Positions 1-8,265 of a DNA stretch of 64,000 nucleotides are shown here, piece by piece; the first letter of the stretch is position 1, and the number at the start of each line of letters is the position of its first letter. The DNA comes from Streptomyces sp. NBC_01717. Its GTDB lineage: Bacteria > Actinomycetota > Actinomycetes > Streptomycetales > Streptomycetaceae. A model generated the notes under the pieces. It made no database searches, was not told the origin of the DNA, and worked only from the letters and a program-made list of their open reading frames with translations. The DNA lies in NCBI RefSeq assembly GCF_036248255.1, contig NZ_CP109178.1, positions 3,658,001 through 3,722,000 of the forward strand. Reading direction: 5' to 3'. The position numbers were made by a program, and so were the translations under genes.

Positions 1-84
1 CGCGGGCTCGGGGACGCTCAGGAGCTCGTCCCGCGTGTACCCGTAGGACGGATCGAACGGGAAATCATGCGCAAACGAAGACAT
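1..84 (-). CDS. 5' end of a probable acetylxylan esterase-like hydrolase (partial)
   Basis: Reading leftward from an ATG at 84-82, an open frame of 28 codons runs off the window edge. It begins MSSFAHDFPFDPSYGY and continues without a stop. This opening (a DFPFDPSYGY block followed by a DELL motif) resembles the N-terminus of actinobacterial acetylxylan esterase-like alpha/beta hydrolases; that is a recollection of the family, not a search result. It is divergent from the sugar-transport operon and shares a 234-bp intergenic region with it, so the two may be co-regulated. No domain with catalytic residues is visible, so function is only suggested. Confidence 0.4.
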   Translation of the reverse strand, partial: MSSFAHDFPFDPSYGYTRDELLSVPEPA

Positions 85-262
85 GATCACGACAATATCG
101 CCCCATCCCGACAGGGGTGGCCCTGTACGAAATGGGTCACATCCTCTTCATATTCGCAAACACACCGCTTACCGATCCAAAGTTGAACATTCAGATGACG
201 AGCACGTTGCACGAGTGTGACCTAGCACCCCCTTGCGCACCTCCGAATCCGTGTCGCAGAGT

Positions 263-293
263 GATGTATGCGCTTACAGGCAGCGCATACATC
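263..293. promoter_or_regulatory. Perfect 12-bp inverted repeat, candidate operator upstream of the sugar operon
   Basis: GATGTATGCGCT (263-274) and its exact reverse complement AGCGCATACATC (282-293) are separated by 7 bases. The right arm ends 10 bases before the Shine-Dalgarno sequence of the binding-protein gene. Half-site centres are 19 bp apart, about two helical turns, which suits a dimeric repressor; in RNA it could form a hairpin in the 5' leader. It is not the CebR palindrome of the Streptomyces ceb operon. No regulator gene lies next to it in the window. Confidence 0.5.
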
Positions 294-318
294 CGGATTG
301 CTCAAGGAGGAGCCCTCC

Positions 319-1560
319 ATGTCCCGCACCGCCAGAACCGCCTCGGTCGGTATCGCAGTCGCGCTCGCATTCGGTATCACTGCATGCGGCAGTTCCGGTG
401 CCGACGTCGCCGCGGACAAGAAGCAGACGCTCACCGTCTGGGCCATGGGGGCCGAGGGCGAGAAGCTCGCGGATGTGGCGAAGGTCTACGAGAAGTCGCA
501 CCCGAACATCACCGTCAAGGTGACTCCGGTCGGCTGGGACGTCGCCCACCAGAAGCTCGTCTCCGCGGCCGCCGCCGGCACCATGCCGGACGTGGCGCAG
601 ATGGGTGGCAGCTACATGGGCGAGTTCTCCGAGCTCGGTGTCCTGGAGCCGGTGGACACCAAGACCTTCGACAAGAAGGACTTCTTCCCGTCCGGCTGGA
701 ACCAGGGCGAGGTGGACGGCACCGCGTACGGCGTGCCGTGGTACGTGGACACCCGCGTCCTCTACTACCGCACCGACCTGGCCGAGAAGGCCGGCATCGA
801 CAAGGCTCCGACCAACTGGAAGGAGATGCAGGACCTCGCCACCGCGTACCAGAAGAAGGCCGGTACCAAGTGGGGCCTGTCCATCCAGCCCAGCGGCCTG
901 GACACGGTGCAGAACTTCTACTCCTTCCTGTACTCGGCCGGCGGCGAGATCGTCAACGACAAGGGCGAAGCCGTCATCGACAGCCCCGAGGCCGTCAAGG
1001 CGCTCAAGGAGTACGGCACGTACTTCGACAAGGGCCTCTCCAACAAGTCCGTGGCGCCCGGCTACGACGTGGTGAAGGACTTCGGCAACGGCCGCGTCCC
1101 GATGTTCTTCGGCGGCCCCTGGCACGTCACCCTGCTGAACGAGGGTCAGCCGCAGATCAAGGGCAAGTGGGCGGTGGCCAACGTCCCCGCCGACAAGTCC
1201 TCCGTCTCCATGGCGGGCGGCTCCTCCCTGGTGGTTTCCAAGGACAGTGAGCACAAGGCCGCTGCCACGGAGTTCATCAAGTACCTGACCGACACCAAGG
1301 GCCAGGCCGACTGGTACAAGCGCACCAAGGACCTGCCCGCCAACACCGCGGCCTGGACCTCCGGGGCCCTCGCCGACGACGCCGACCTCCAGGTCTTCAA
1401 GAAGCAGATGGACACCGCCAAGGCCGCTCCCTCGCTCGCCAAGTGGACCGAGATCACCGACAAGGTCGACCAGGCCATCGCGAAGGTCACCCAGGGCAAG
1501 GCTTCCGCCGAGGACGCGCTGAAGACGGCGCAGTCCCAGATCGAAGGCCTCGTGAAGTAG
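319..1560 (+). CDS. Sugar ABC transporter substrate-binding lipoprotein (CUT1 family)
   Basis: 413-residue extracellular solute-binding protein that would capture an oligosaccharide and deliver it to the two permeases encoded next. A type II signal peptide is clear: MSRTART, a hydrophobic stretch, then lipobox ITAC with the lipidated cysteine at residue 23. The mature part starts with TLTVWAMG, typical of family 1 binding proteins, and has the aromatic-rich interior expected for sugar binding. Start: ATG 319 lies 8 bases after AAGGAGG (304-310); an upstream in-frame ATG at 268 falls inside the inverted repeat and is unlikely. The two permeases follow at 5-base spacing and by overlap. No ATPase is encoded here; Streptomyces CUT1 systems usually share the MsiK ATPase. 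Substrate is inferred from the neighbouring glucosidases, probably beta-glucosides. Confidence 0.9.
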   Translation: MSRTARTASVGIAVALAFGITACGSSGADVAADKKQTLTVWAMGAEGEKLADVAKVYEKSHPNITVKVTPVGWDVAHQKLVSAAAAGTMPDVAQMGGSYMGEFSELGVLEPVDTKTFDKKDFFPSGWNQGEVDGTAYGVPWYVDTRVLYYRTDLAEKAGIDKAPTNWKEMQDLATAYQKKAGTKWGLSIQPSGLDTVQNFYSFLYSAGGEIVNDKGEAVIDSPEAVKALKEYGTYFDKGLSNKSVAPGYDVVKDFGNGRVPMFFGGPWHVTLLNEGQPQIKGKWAVANVPADKSSVSMAGGSSLVVSKDSEHKAAATEFIKYLTDTKGQADWYKRTKDLPANTAAWTSGALADDADLQVFKKQMDTAKAAPSLAKWTEITDKVDQAIAKVTQGKASAEDALKTAQSQIEGLVK

Positions 1561-1565
1561 GAGCC

Positions 1566-2558
1566 ATGAGCACCACGACCCGAAAGGCCGCACAGCCGGC
1601 CAAGGTGCAGGCCGGGCCGGGGACCTCCCAGTCCCCGGCCGCCGGGCCCCAGGAGCGCCGGGGTGGCAAGAGGTCGTCGATGGGTGTGCAGAACGCGGCC
1701 GGCTGGCTGTTCTCCACCCCCTTCCTCGTCCTCTTCACCGTCTTCATGGCGTTCCCGATCCTCGCCACCCTGCTGATGAGTTTCACCGACTTCGGGCTGC
1801 GCAATGTCACGCACCCGCTGGACGTGAATTTCATCGGCTTCGAGAACTACGCCAATCTGTTCAGCGACGAGAAGTTCCTCAAGTCGCTCTTCAACACGGC
1901 GTACTTCGTGGTCATCGGCGTCCCCCTGACGATCTTCCTCGGACTGGTCGTCGCGGTGCTGCTGAACAACGGCATCGACCGGGCCCGGACCTTCTTCCGG
2001 GTCGGCTTCTACGCCCCGGTGGTCACGACCATCGTCGCCGTCGCCGTGGTCTGGCGGATTGTCCTGGACCCGAGCGACGGGCTGATCGCCGGCCTCTTCA
2101 CCGAAGTGGGTCTCACCCCTCCGGACTTCCTCGGCTCCGAGACACTGGCGATGCCGTCGATGATCGCCATGGCGGTATGGCGCAACCTCGGCACGGTCAT
2201 GGTGCTTTTCATCGCCGGACTGCAGGCCATTCCCACTGAAGTGCGGGAAGCCGCGAAGCTCGACGGCGCCGGTGTCTGGCACGAGTTCCGCAGGATCACC
2301 GTGCCCCTGCTGCGGCCGACGCTGCTCTACGCCACCGTCATCACCACCATCGGCTACCTCAACGTCTTCGAGGAACCGTTCGTGATGACGCAGGGCGGAC
2401 CCTCGGACTCCACCCTCACCGTCTCGCTGAACATGTACCGCGAGGGCTTCAACTTCTTCCACATGGGCTACGCGAGCGCCATGGCGTATGTCCTCTTCGT
2501 AGTGATCATGGGCATCACTGTGCTCCAGCTCCGACTGCTGAAGGACAACACGAAATGA
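1566..2558 (+). CDS. Sugar ABC transporter permease 1 (MalF/CebF type)
   Basis: 330-residue membrane protein of the binding-protein-dependent permease family. It has a charged, Ala/Pro-rich cytoplasmic N-terminus of about 35 residues, six predicted membrane segments, and the EAA loop that docks the ATPase near residues 225-250 (EVREAAKLDGAGVWHEF, then PLLRP). The start ATG 1566 follows AGGAG that overlaps the stop of the binding-protein gene, so the genes are tightly coupled. It pairs with the next gene to form the transmembrane channel. Family assignment is firm; sugar specificity cannot be read from the permease. Confidence 0.9.
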   Translation: MSTTTRKAAQPAKVQAGPGTSQSPAAGPQERRGGKRSSMGVQNAAGWLFSTPFLVLFTVFMAFPILATLLMSFTDFGLRNVTHPLDVNFIGFENYANLFSDEKFLKSLFNTAYFVVIGVPLTIFLGLVVAVLLNNGIDRARTFFRVGFYAPVVTTIVAVAVVWRIVLDPSDGLIAGLFTEVGLTPPDFLGSETLAMPSMIAMAVWRNLGTVMVLFIAGLQAIPTEVREAAKLDGAGVWHEFRRITVPLLRPTLLYATVITTIGYLNVFEEPFVMTQGGPSDSTLTVSLNMYREGFNFFHMGYASAMAYVLFVVIMGITVLQLRLLKDNTK

Positions 2559-3457
2559 GCGCCACCCGTGCACCCGGCGCCGTCCCGACGGCGCCGTCGA
2601 AGGAGCCGATCGGGCCCCAGGGAATGAAGCAGACCCGGAGCCCGAAGCGGCTGCTGATCTATGTCCTGCTCGCGGCCGGCCTGTTGATCATGTCCGCCCC
2701 GTTCCTCTGGATGGCGCTCTCGGCCTTCAAGACGTCGAGCGAACTGTCGGCCAGCCCGCCCGTGTGGGTCCCCACCGAGTGGACCCTGGACAACTTCCGG
2801 GACCTGCTCGACAAGCTCGATCTGCCGCTGTACTTCATGAACTCCGTCATCGTGGCGGTGCTGGTCACCGTCTCCAACCTGGTGTTCTGCTCGATGCTCG
2901 GCTACGCCCTGGCCAAGCTGAACTTCGTCGGGCGCAACAAGATCTTCGGGCTGGTCCTGGGCGCCCTGATGGTGCCCGGCAACCTGATGCTGCTGCCGCT
3001 CTTCGTGCTGATGAGCAAGCTCCGACTGATCGACAGCTACGCGGGACTTGTGCTGCCTTTCGCCGCGGGAGCCTTCGGTGTCTTCCTGATGAGGCAGTTC
3101 ATGCAGTCGATCCCGGACGAGCTGCTGGAAGCGGCCCGGATGGACGGCGCCGGCGAGTGGTACATCTTCTGGCGGATCGTGATGCCGCTGGTGAAGCCCG
3201 CCCTCGCAACGCTCTCGATCTTCGCCTTCCTCGGTTCCTGGAACAACTTCGTCTGGCCGCTGATCGCGACCAACGACCCGGACAAATACACCCTTCCGGT
3301 CGCGCTCGCGACGTTCGCCACGGACCCCAACAAGGCCGGTGGCTCCAACGGCATGCTGATGGCCGGAGCGTTCCTGGTCGTGCTGCCCGTGCTGATCCTT
3401 TTCATCGCACTGCAGCGGCACTTCACCCAGGGCATCGCCACGGCGGGCATGAAATAG
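2555..3457 (+). CDS. Sugar ABC transporter permease 2 (MalG/CebG type)
   Basis: 300-residue inner-membrane permease, partner of the preceding protein. Its ATG overlaps the previous stop (ATGA), a sign of translational coupling. About six hydrophobic segments are visible, and the EAA loop appears near residues 188-215 (DELLEAARMDGAGEWYIF, then MPLVKP). The C-terminus ends in the RHFTQGIATAGMK pattern typical of MalG-like permeases. Together with the binding protein and an ATPase encoded elsewhere it would import oligosaccharides for the GH1 enzyme encoded 81 bases downstream. Confidence 0.9.
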   Translation: MSATRAPGAVPTAPSKEPIGPQGMKQTRSPKRLLIYVLLAAGLLIMSAPFLWMALSAFKTSSELSASPPVWVPTEWTLDNFRDLLDKLDLPLYFMNSVIVAVLVTVSNLVFCSMLGYALAKLNFVGRNKIFGLVLGALMVPGNLMLLPLFVLMSKLRLIDSYAGLVLPFAAGAFGVFLMRQFMQSIPDELLEAARMDGAGEWYIFWRIVMPLVKPALATLSIFAFLGSWNNFVWPLIATNDPDKYTLPVALATFATDPNKAGGSNGMLMAGAFLVVLPVLILFIALQRHFTQGIATAGMK

Positions 3458-3538
3458 CCCGCCCCACCGACTCGTACCGGGCCGCGCCCCGCACCCCCGC
3501 CGGCCGCCCACCTTCACGCACCAGAAAGACATTTTGCG

Positions 3539-4741
3539 ATGACTCACACCCAGGTCCCGTTCCCCGAAGGCTTCCTGTGGGGTGCCTCCACGGCCGCCCA
3601 CCAGATCGAGGGCAACAACACCAACAGCGACTGGTGGGTGAAGGAACACGCCGCGGGCACCCACATCCAGGAGCCGAGCCTGGACGCCTGCGACAGCTAC
3701 CACCGCTGGCACGAGGACATGGACGTTCTCGCCGGACTGGGCTTCACCGACTACCGGTTCTCCATCGAGTGGGCGCGCATCGAGCCGGCCGAGGGCCAGT
3801 TCTCCCGGGCCGAGCTCGCCCACTACCGCCGCATGGTCGAAGGCGCCGTTTCGCGCGGCCTGCGTCCGATGATCACGCTGCACCACTTCACCGTGCCGCA
3901 GTGGTTCGAGGCGCGCGGCGGCTGGACCGCCGAGGGTGCCACCGAGCTCTTCGCCCGCTACGCCGCCGCCTGCGCACCGGTGATCGGCCAGGACGTCAGC
4001 CACGTCTGCACCATCAACGAGCCCAACATGATCGCCGTGATGGCCGGCCAGGCGAAGCGTGGCGACAACAGCTTCCCGCCGGCGGGTCTGCCGACTCCGG
4101 ACGACGAGACCACCCAGGCCGTCATCGCCGCCCACCACGCGGCCGTCAAGGAGGTCAAGGCGATCAACGCCGACATCCAGGTCGGCTGGACCATCGCCAA
4201 CCAGGTCTACCAGGCCCTGCCCGGCGCCGAGGACGTCACCGCCGCGTACCGCCACCCGCGCGAGGACATCTTCATCGAGGCCGCCCGCGGCGACGACTGG
4301 ATCGGCGTCCAGTCCTACACCCGTACCAAGATCGGTTCCGACGGCCCGATCCCGACGGCCGACGGCGCCGAGCGCACCCTTACGCAGTGGGAGTACTACC
4401 CTTCCGCGGTGGGCTACGCCCTGCGCCACACCGCCGAGGTCGTCGGCTGCGACGTACCGCTGATCGTGACCGAGAACGGCATCGCGACCGACGACGACAG
4501 CCGTCGCATCGACTACTACACCGGGGCGCTGAACGAGGTCGCCACCGCGCTGCAGGACGGCCTCAACATCCAGGGCTACCTGGCGTGGAGCGCACTCGAC
4601 AACTACGAGTGGGGCTCCTACAAGCCCACCTTCGGCCTGATCGGCTGGGACCCGGAGACCTTCGAGCGGCTGCCGAAGCCGTCCGCCGTCTGGCTGGGCG
4701 AGATGGGCCGCACCCGCACGCTGCCGCGCATCGCCGACTGA
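3539..4741 (+). CDS. GH1 beta-glucosidase, cytoplasmic
   Basis: 400-residue glycoside hydrolase family 1 enzyme that should cleave beta-glucosides taken up by the adjacent transporter. It opens with FPEGFLWGASTAAHQIEG, the family N-terminal signature. The acid/base glutamate is E161 in TINEPN, and the nucleophile is E312 in VTENGIA; the aglycone/glycone aromatic motif SALDNYEWGSY is present near the C-terminus. No signal peptide, so it acts inside the cell. It is somewhat shorter than the common 440-480 residues, but both catalytic motifs and the ends are intact. It sits last in the transport operon, as bglC does in ceb loci. Disaccharide linkage preference is not evident from sequence. Confidence 0.9.
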   Translation: MTHTQVPFPEGFLWGASTAAHQIEGNNTNSDWWVKEHAAGTHIQEPSLDACDSYHRWHEDMDVLAGLGFTDYRFSIEWARIEPAEGQFSRAELAHYRRMVEGAVSRGLRPMITLHHFTVPQWFEARGGWTAEGATELFARYAAACAPVIGQDVSHVCTINEPNMIAVMAGQAKRGDNSFPPAGLPTPDDETTQAVIAAHHAAVKEVKAINADIQVGWTIANQVYQALPGAEDVTAAYRHPREDIFIEAARGDDWIGVQSYTRTKIGSDGPIPTADGAERTLTQWEYYPSAVGYALRHTAEVVGCDVPLIVTENGIATDDDSRRIDYYTGALNEVATALQDGLNIQGYLAWSALDNYEWGSYKPTFGLIGWDPETFERLPKPSAVWLGEMGRTRTLPRIAD

Positions 4742-4832
4742 CGGCAACCCACAGACCGGGAGCCACCTGACGGCCCCGTTCAGTACGGGAGCCGACGGAA
4801 CCTGACGGCCGCCGGTCCCCGTGCTGCTCCGT

Positions 4833-4870
4833 TCGGCGCGGCCGAAGCCCCACGGCCTCGGCCGCGCCGA
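4833..4870 (+). terminator. Perfect 13-bp hairpin, likely terminator after the GH1 gene
   Basis: TCGGCGCGGCCGA (4833-4845) is followed by a 12-base loop and its exact reverse complement (4858-4870). It lies 92 bases after the GH1 stop and 115 bases before the next gene on the same strand, so it probably separates the transport operon from the secreted hydrolase, or attenuates read-through. There is no U-tract, as is usual in Streptomyces. Confidence 0.6.
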
Positions 4871-4984
4871 CGGCCATACCCGAAAACGACGCCACTGCCA
4901 TACCCGCGGCAATCTCTCCACTGCCGCGTCGAGCACGCCACGAAATTCCCCCTTCCCCCTTCTGCCACTGGGAGCTGGATCTTC

Positions 4985-6520
4985 ATGGACCGTCGCACAT
5001 TCATCACCGCCGCCGGGACCGGGGCTGCCGCCCTGTCCCTGGGGGCCGTATCCGCGTCCTCCGCGAGCGCCGCGCAGTCTGCGCCATCCCTGGCCGCCGC
5101 GCCGGCCGCTCGTTCCGTTCGATCCGCGCGTACCGCGCAACCTGTTCATGCTCTTGATACACCGCTGCTGCTGCGCTGGTTCCGCGATACGTATCACTCG
5201 ATCGAGGCCATGACGACCGACCTCGGTCTGGCCACGGACAAGATCGACGTCAGCGGCTCCGGCGGCCCCGTCCAGTCCCGCCAGACCTCGCCCACCAATA
5301 TCGGCTGCGGCCTCTGGTCGACCGTCGCCGCCGCCGGTCTCGGCGTGATCGGCGAAGCCACGATGCACCGCAGGCTGGAGCGCACCGTCCGGACCGTGGA
5401 GAAGCTGGAGCGCCACCACGGCTTCTGGCTCAACTGGTACGACGCGCACGACGGTTCGGTGCTGACGGAGTGGCCCGGCACCGGGGACCCGGTCCGCCCG
5501 TTCCTCTCCTCCGTCGACAACGCCTGGCTGATCACCGGCCTGCGCATCGCCGCTGACGCCTCACCCGCGCTGCGCCCCCGCGTCGCCAGGATCCTGGCGA
5601 CCGCCGACTGGTCGTACTACTACACGCCGTACGACCCGGCCGACCCGGTTGCCGGCCCCGGTCAGCTGCGCGGCGGCTTCTGGCCCGACACCGAGGAGCC
5701 CACCGGGCACCACTACGGGGCTCTCAACACCGAGCCCCGCATGGCCAGTTATCTGGGCATCGCGGACGGCTCGCTGCCCGCCGACCACTACTGGCACCTG
5801 CTGCGCACGATGGTTCCCGAGAACGAGCAGGAACAGCATCCGCAGGGTTCGTACGTCGCCATGGACGGCATCCGGGTGTGGCAGGGCCACTACACGCACC
5901 GCGGCCGGAAGATCGTGCCCAGCTGGGGCGGTTCGATGTTCGAGGCGCTGATGGTGCCGCTGTTCGTGCCGGAGGCGGAGTGGTCGCCCCAGTCCTGGGG
6001 TCTCACTCACCAGCGTTACGTCCGCAGCCAGATCGAACACGGTATGGAGGAGGCGGAGTACGGGTACTGGGGCTTCTCCCCCGCCAACATTCCCGAGGGC
6101 GGGTACCAGGAGTACGGTGTCGACGCCATCGGCATGCAGGTCGACGGCTATGCCTCCAACACCGATCGCACGTACACCACGGACGGCGCTCCGCTGCCGC
6201 CCGCGTCGGCCTTCACCAACGGTGTGGTCACCCCGCACGCCTCGTTCCTCGCTCTGCCGTACGCACCGGGCGAGGCGGTCGCCAACCTGCGTGCGCTCGA
6301 CCGCGACTTCGGGGCCTACCACGAGGGCCTCGGCTTCCGGGACTCCGTCAATGTCCGCACCGGACGGGTCAGTGACTACATGCTCGCCCTCGACCAGGGC
6401 ATGATCGCCGCGGCACTGGCCCAGGCGATCCGCCCCGGGCTGCTGCAACGGCCGTTCCGGACGGGTGGGTTCCGGTCGAAGGTGCGTCCGCTGCTCGCCA
6501 AGGAGCGGTTCTCCATCTGA
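4985..6520 (+). CDS. Secreted GH144/glycoamylase-family hydrolase, possible endo-beta-1,2-glucanase
   Basis: 511 residues. MDRRTFITAAG is a twin-arginine signal followed by a hydrophobic stretch and an Ala-rich cleavage region near residue 32, so the enzyme is probably exported folded. The mature domain matches the 'glycoamylase' (PF10091) pattern: GGFWPDTEEP, GGSMFEALMVPLF, RSQIEHGMEEAEYGYWGFSP, then EYGVDAIG, TPHASFLALPYAPGEA and LALDQGMI. This fold is the catalytic unit of GH144 endo-beta-1,2-glucanases and related domains; the name is from family knowledge and the linkage specificity is inference. Start ATG 4985 follows GGGAG at 4970-4974. It lies just downstream of a binding protein, two permeases and a GH1 glucosidase on the same strand, so it could supply the oligosaccharides they import. 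Confidence 0.7.
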   Translation: MDRRTFITAAGTGAAALSLGAVSASSASAAQSAPSLAAAPAARSVRSARTAQPVHALDTPLLLRWFRDTYHSIEAMTTDLGLATDKIDVSGSGGPVQSRQTSPTNIGCGLWSTVAAAGLGVIGEATMHRRLERTVRTVEKLERHHGFWLNWYDAHDGSVLTEWPGTGDPVRPFLSSVDNAWLITGLRIAADASPALRPRVARILATADWSYYYTPYDPADPVAGPGQLRGGFWPDTEEPTGHHYGALNTEPRMASYLGIADGSLPADHYWHLLRTMVPENEQEQHPQGSYVAMDGIRVWQGHYTHRGRKIVPSWGGSMFEALMVPLFVPEAEWSPQSWGLTHQRYVRSQIEHGMEEAEYGYWGFSPANIPEGGYQEYGVDAIGMQVDGYASNTDRTYTTDGAPLPPASAFTNGVVTPHASFLALPYAPGEAVANLRALDRDFGAYHEGLGFRDSVNVRTGRVSDYMLALDQGMIAAALAQAIRPGLLQRPFRTGGFRSKVRPLLAKERFSI

Positions 6521-6554
6521 CCCGCGGCGGCGTGAAGCAAAGGCAGTCTCGGGG

Positions 6555-7613
6555 TCAGTTCCATCCCTCCCGGTACGCCGCCCAGTCGCCGTCCCGCGCC
6601 GCGAAGTCGACATAGAGCGCGACTCCGAACCGTTCCCGGCCGCGGTCCGTACGCGCCAGACCCAGTCTGGTGCCGCGGACCGCGGCCGGAACCGTCTCCG
6701 CCGCCTCACGGTGTCCGAGGTCGTCCTCGTGGAAGAAAGGCAGTCCCATCAGGAGGTCGGTTCCCGGGGGCGTCACCTCCAGGGCGAGCGCGGTCTGCTC
6801 GGCGACGTAACCGCCGTACATGCCCTCCAGTGGCATCCAGGTGTCGTACGACATGACGGCGATCTGGTCGACGCGCCGCGCCACCTGCCCGAAGAACTTC
6901 TGCGACCACCACTTGGGACTGCCACTGAGCGTGCCCACGACACTGTGGGCGGCGGGCAGCGGGTCGATCTGGTGAGCGGCGACGGAGAGCGTGGCCCCGC
7001 GGGCCTTCGTGAGGGCGTGCAGGTCGTCGAGGAGCGAAAGGTAGTGCCGGTCGCCGGAGTGCAGAGGTTCGAGGTCGAAGTGGACACCGTCGAAACCGGC
7101 ATCGAGGATCTGCCGCGCGGAGTCGACCACAGCGGCGCGGGACGCGCCCCGTTCCAGGCGCAGACCAGCGGGTCCCTCCGTGGCGAGTACGTCCCCGAGC
7201 CAGGCCTGCACCCGGATGCCGGGCAGGGTGCGATGTACGGCATCGAGCAGCCACCGCGCCTTCGGGTAGCCGGTCGCGGGCAGTGTGCCGTTGTGCTCCA
7301 GAGGTCCCGCATGGACGTACAGATCCTTGATCCCCGTCCCGCGGATACGCTCGGCGAACGCGTCCAGGTCCCTGCCGTTCCTGCGTCCGTCGACCCAGGC
7401 GTGCCCGAGCCAGATGGCATCACGGCCGCGGGTACGGGTGTCGTCGCCCGGGTCGCCGGAGTAGTTGAGCCGCAGGGCGACACCCGCGGTGAGCAGCGGA
7501 ACCACGATCACCAGGACGAGTCCCAGCGCGATCCGCCGCGGCCAGGTCCGCCACAACTGACTCCAGCGGAACCGGGCCGCCCGGCTCCGCACCGCGCCGG
7601 CCATGCCCTTCAT
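6555..7613 (-). CDS. Membrane-anchored GH18-like TIM-barrel protein
   Basis: About 352 residues. A basic N-terminus is followed by one hydrophobic segment (RRIALGLVLVIVVPLLTAGV), so the protein is probably anchored with its main domain outside. The domain contains IWLGHAWVDG, a DGVHFDLEP motif that resembles the DxxDxDxE catalytic strand of GH18 with its terminal glutamate kept, and IAVMSYDTW, which fits a GH18 barrel strand. Substrate is unknown. Start is uncertain: ATG 7613 (MKGMAG) is used here; GTG 7625 and ATG 7673 are in-frame alternatives. It converges on the GH144-like gene with 34 bases between stops. Confidence 0.6.
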   Translation of the reverse strand: MKGMAGAVRSRAARFRWSQLWRTWPRRIALGLVLVIVVPLLTAGVALRLNYSGDPGDDTRTRGRDAIWLGHAWVDGRRNGRDLDAFAERIRGTGIKDLYVHAGPLEHNGTLPATGYPKARWLLDAVHRTLPGIRVQAWLGDVLATEGPAGLRLERGASRAAVVDSARQILDAGFDGVHFDLEPLHSGDRHYLSLLDDLHALTKARGATLSVAAHQIDPLPAAHSVVGTLSGSPKWWSQKFFGQVARRVDQIAVMSYDTWMPLEGMYGGYVAEQTALALEVTPPGTDLLMGLPFFHEDDLGHREAAETVPAAVRGTRLGLARTDRGRERFGVALYVDFAARDGDWAAYREGWN

Positions 7614-7696
7614 ATGCGAACGCACTCCGCTTACCCCCTGATTGTCGGTGTGCCGTGGCAGTATGACCGGCATGATGTCCCACCGCCGAAAGGCCG

Positions 7697-8176
7697 ATGC
7701 CGCGTAAGCGGCCCGGCGCGCTGCGCGCCGCCGAGCAGAGGACGCCCGGGTGGCTGTCCGAGCCGGGCAGAATCCATCGGCTCTCCCTCGCCACCAGCGC
7801 CGCGATCCGTCGCGTGGAGCGTGAGAGCGATCTGTACGAGATCTTCCCGGGGGTCACAGCAGAGGCCCTGAGGCGCTGCTGCTCCTTCTTCCGGCTTCCC
7901 GGCCGCACGCTGTATCCCAGCCCCGCCGACTGCCCCTGCCGTGGCTGCTCGCTGGACGACGTGACCCATGCCCGGGATGTGCTGGGCGACATCCTGGCCG
8001 CACTTGCGCCACGGCCGCAGGCCGAGCTGGGGCGCCGCATCGCCCGGATCGACGCACAGCTGCTGCGCCGGACCCTGCCCGATCCGTTCGCGCCCGGTCA
8101 TCCGTGGCGGCGGGAGGCGTGGTGGCGGATGCGTCTGTACGACGGGGTCGTCGATCCCCCACGGCGCCTGCGGTAG
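7697..8176 (+). CDS. Conserved hypothetical protein with a CPCRGC motif
   Basis: 159 residues, no signal peptide or membrane segment. The N-terminal half has RIHRLSLATSAAIRRVERES; the centre carries CCSFFR and a CPCRGCSLDD cluster that could bind a metal. The rest is helical and rich in Arg, Leu and Ala. Codon use is typical for the region and the start ATG 7697 is preceded by GAAAGG. It is divergent from the GH18-like gene and followed by the TPM protein. I do not recognise a function; a zinc- or iron-binding role is only a guess from the cysteines. Confidence 0.55.
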   Translation: MPRKRPGALRAAEQRTPGWLSEPGRIHRLSLATSAAIRRVERESDLYEIFPGVTAEALRRCCSFFRLPGRTLYPSPADCPCRGCSLDDVTHARDVLGDILAALAPRPQAELGRRIARIDAQLLRRTLPDPFAPGHPWRREAWWRMRLYDGVVDPPRRLR

Positions 8177-8265
8177 GACCGGCGGCTGAGTCGGCCCCGT
8201 CACGGCTCCCCAGGGGGATCGCCGGGTCGCGGGTGACTGAGGGTGGACATAGCCTCACACATGTG

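Noticed and set aside
85..318. CebR operator in front of the sugar operon
   Set aside because: No match to the TGGGAGCGCTCCCA palindrome is present; the inverted repeat found is a different motif.
2468..5449. 993-codon minus-strand open frame across the permease and GH1 genes
   Set aside because: Its product has Arg/Gly/Val-rich low-complexity composition without motifs; the plus-strand genes have catalytic and EAA motifs.
6465..7871. 468-codon plus-strand frame opposite the GH18-like gene
   Set aside because: Shadow of the minus-strand gene, which has a membrane anchor and a DGVHFDLEP motif.
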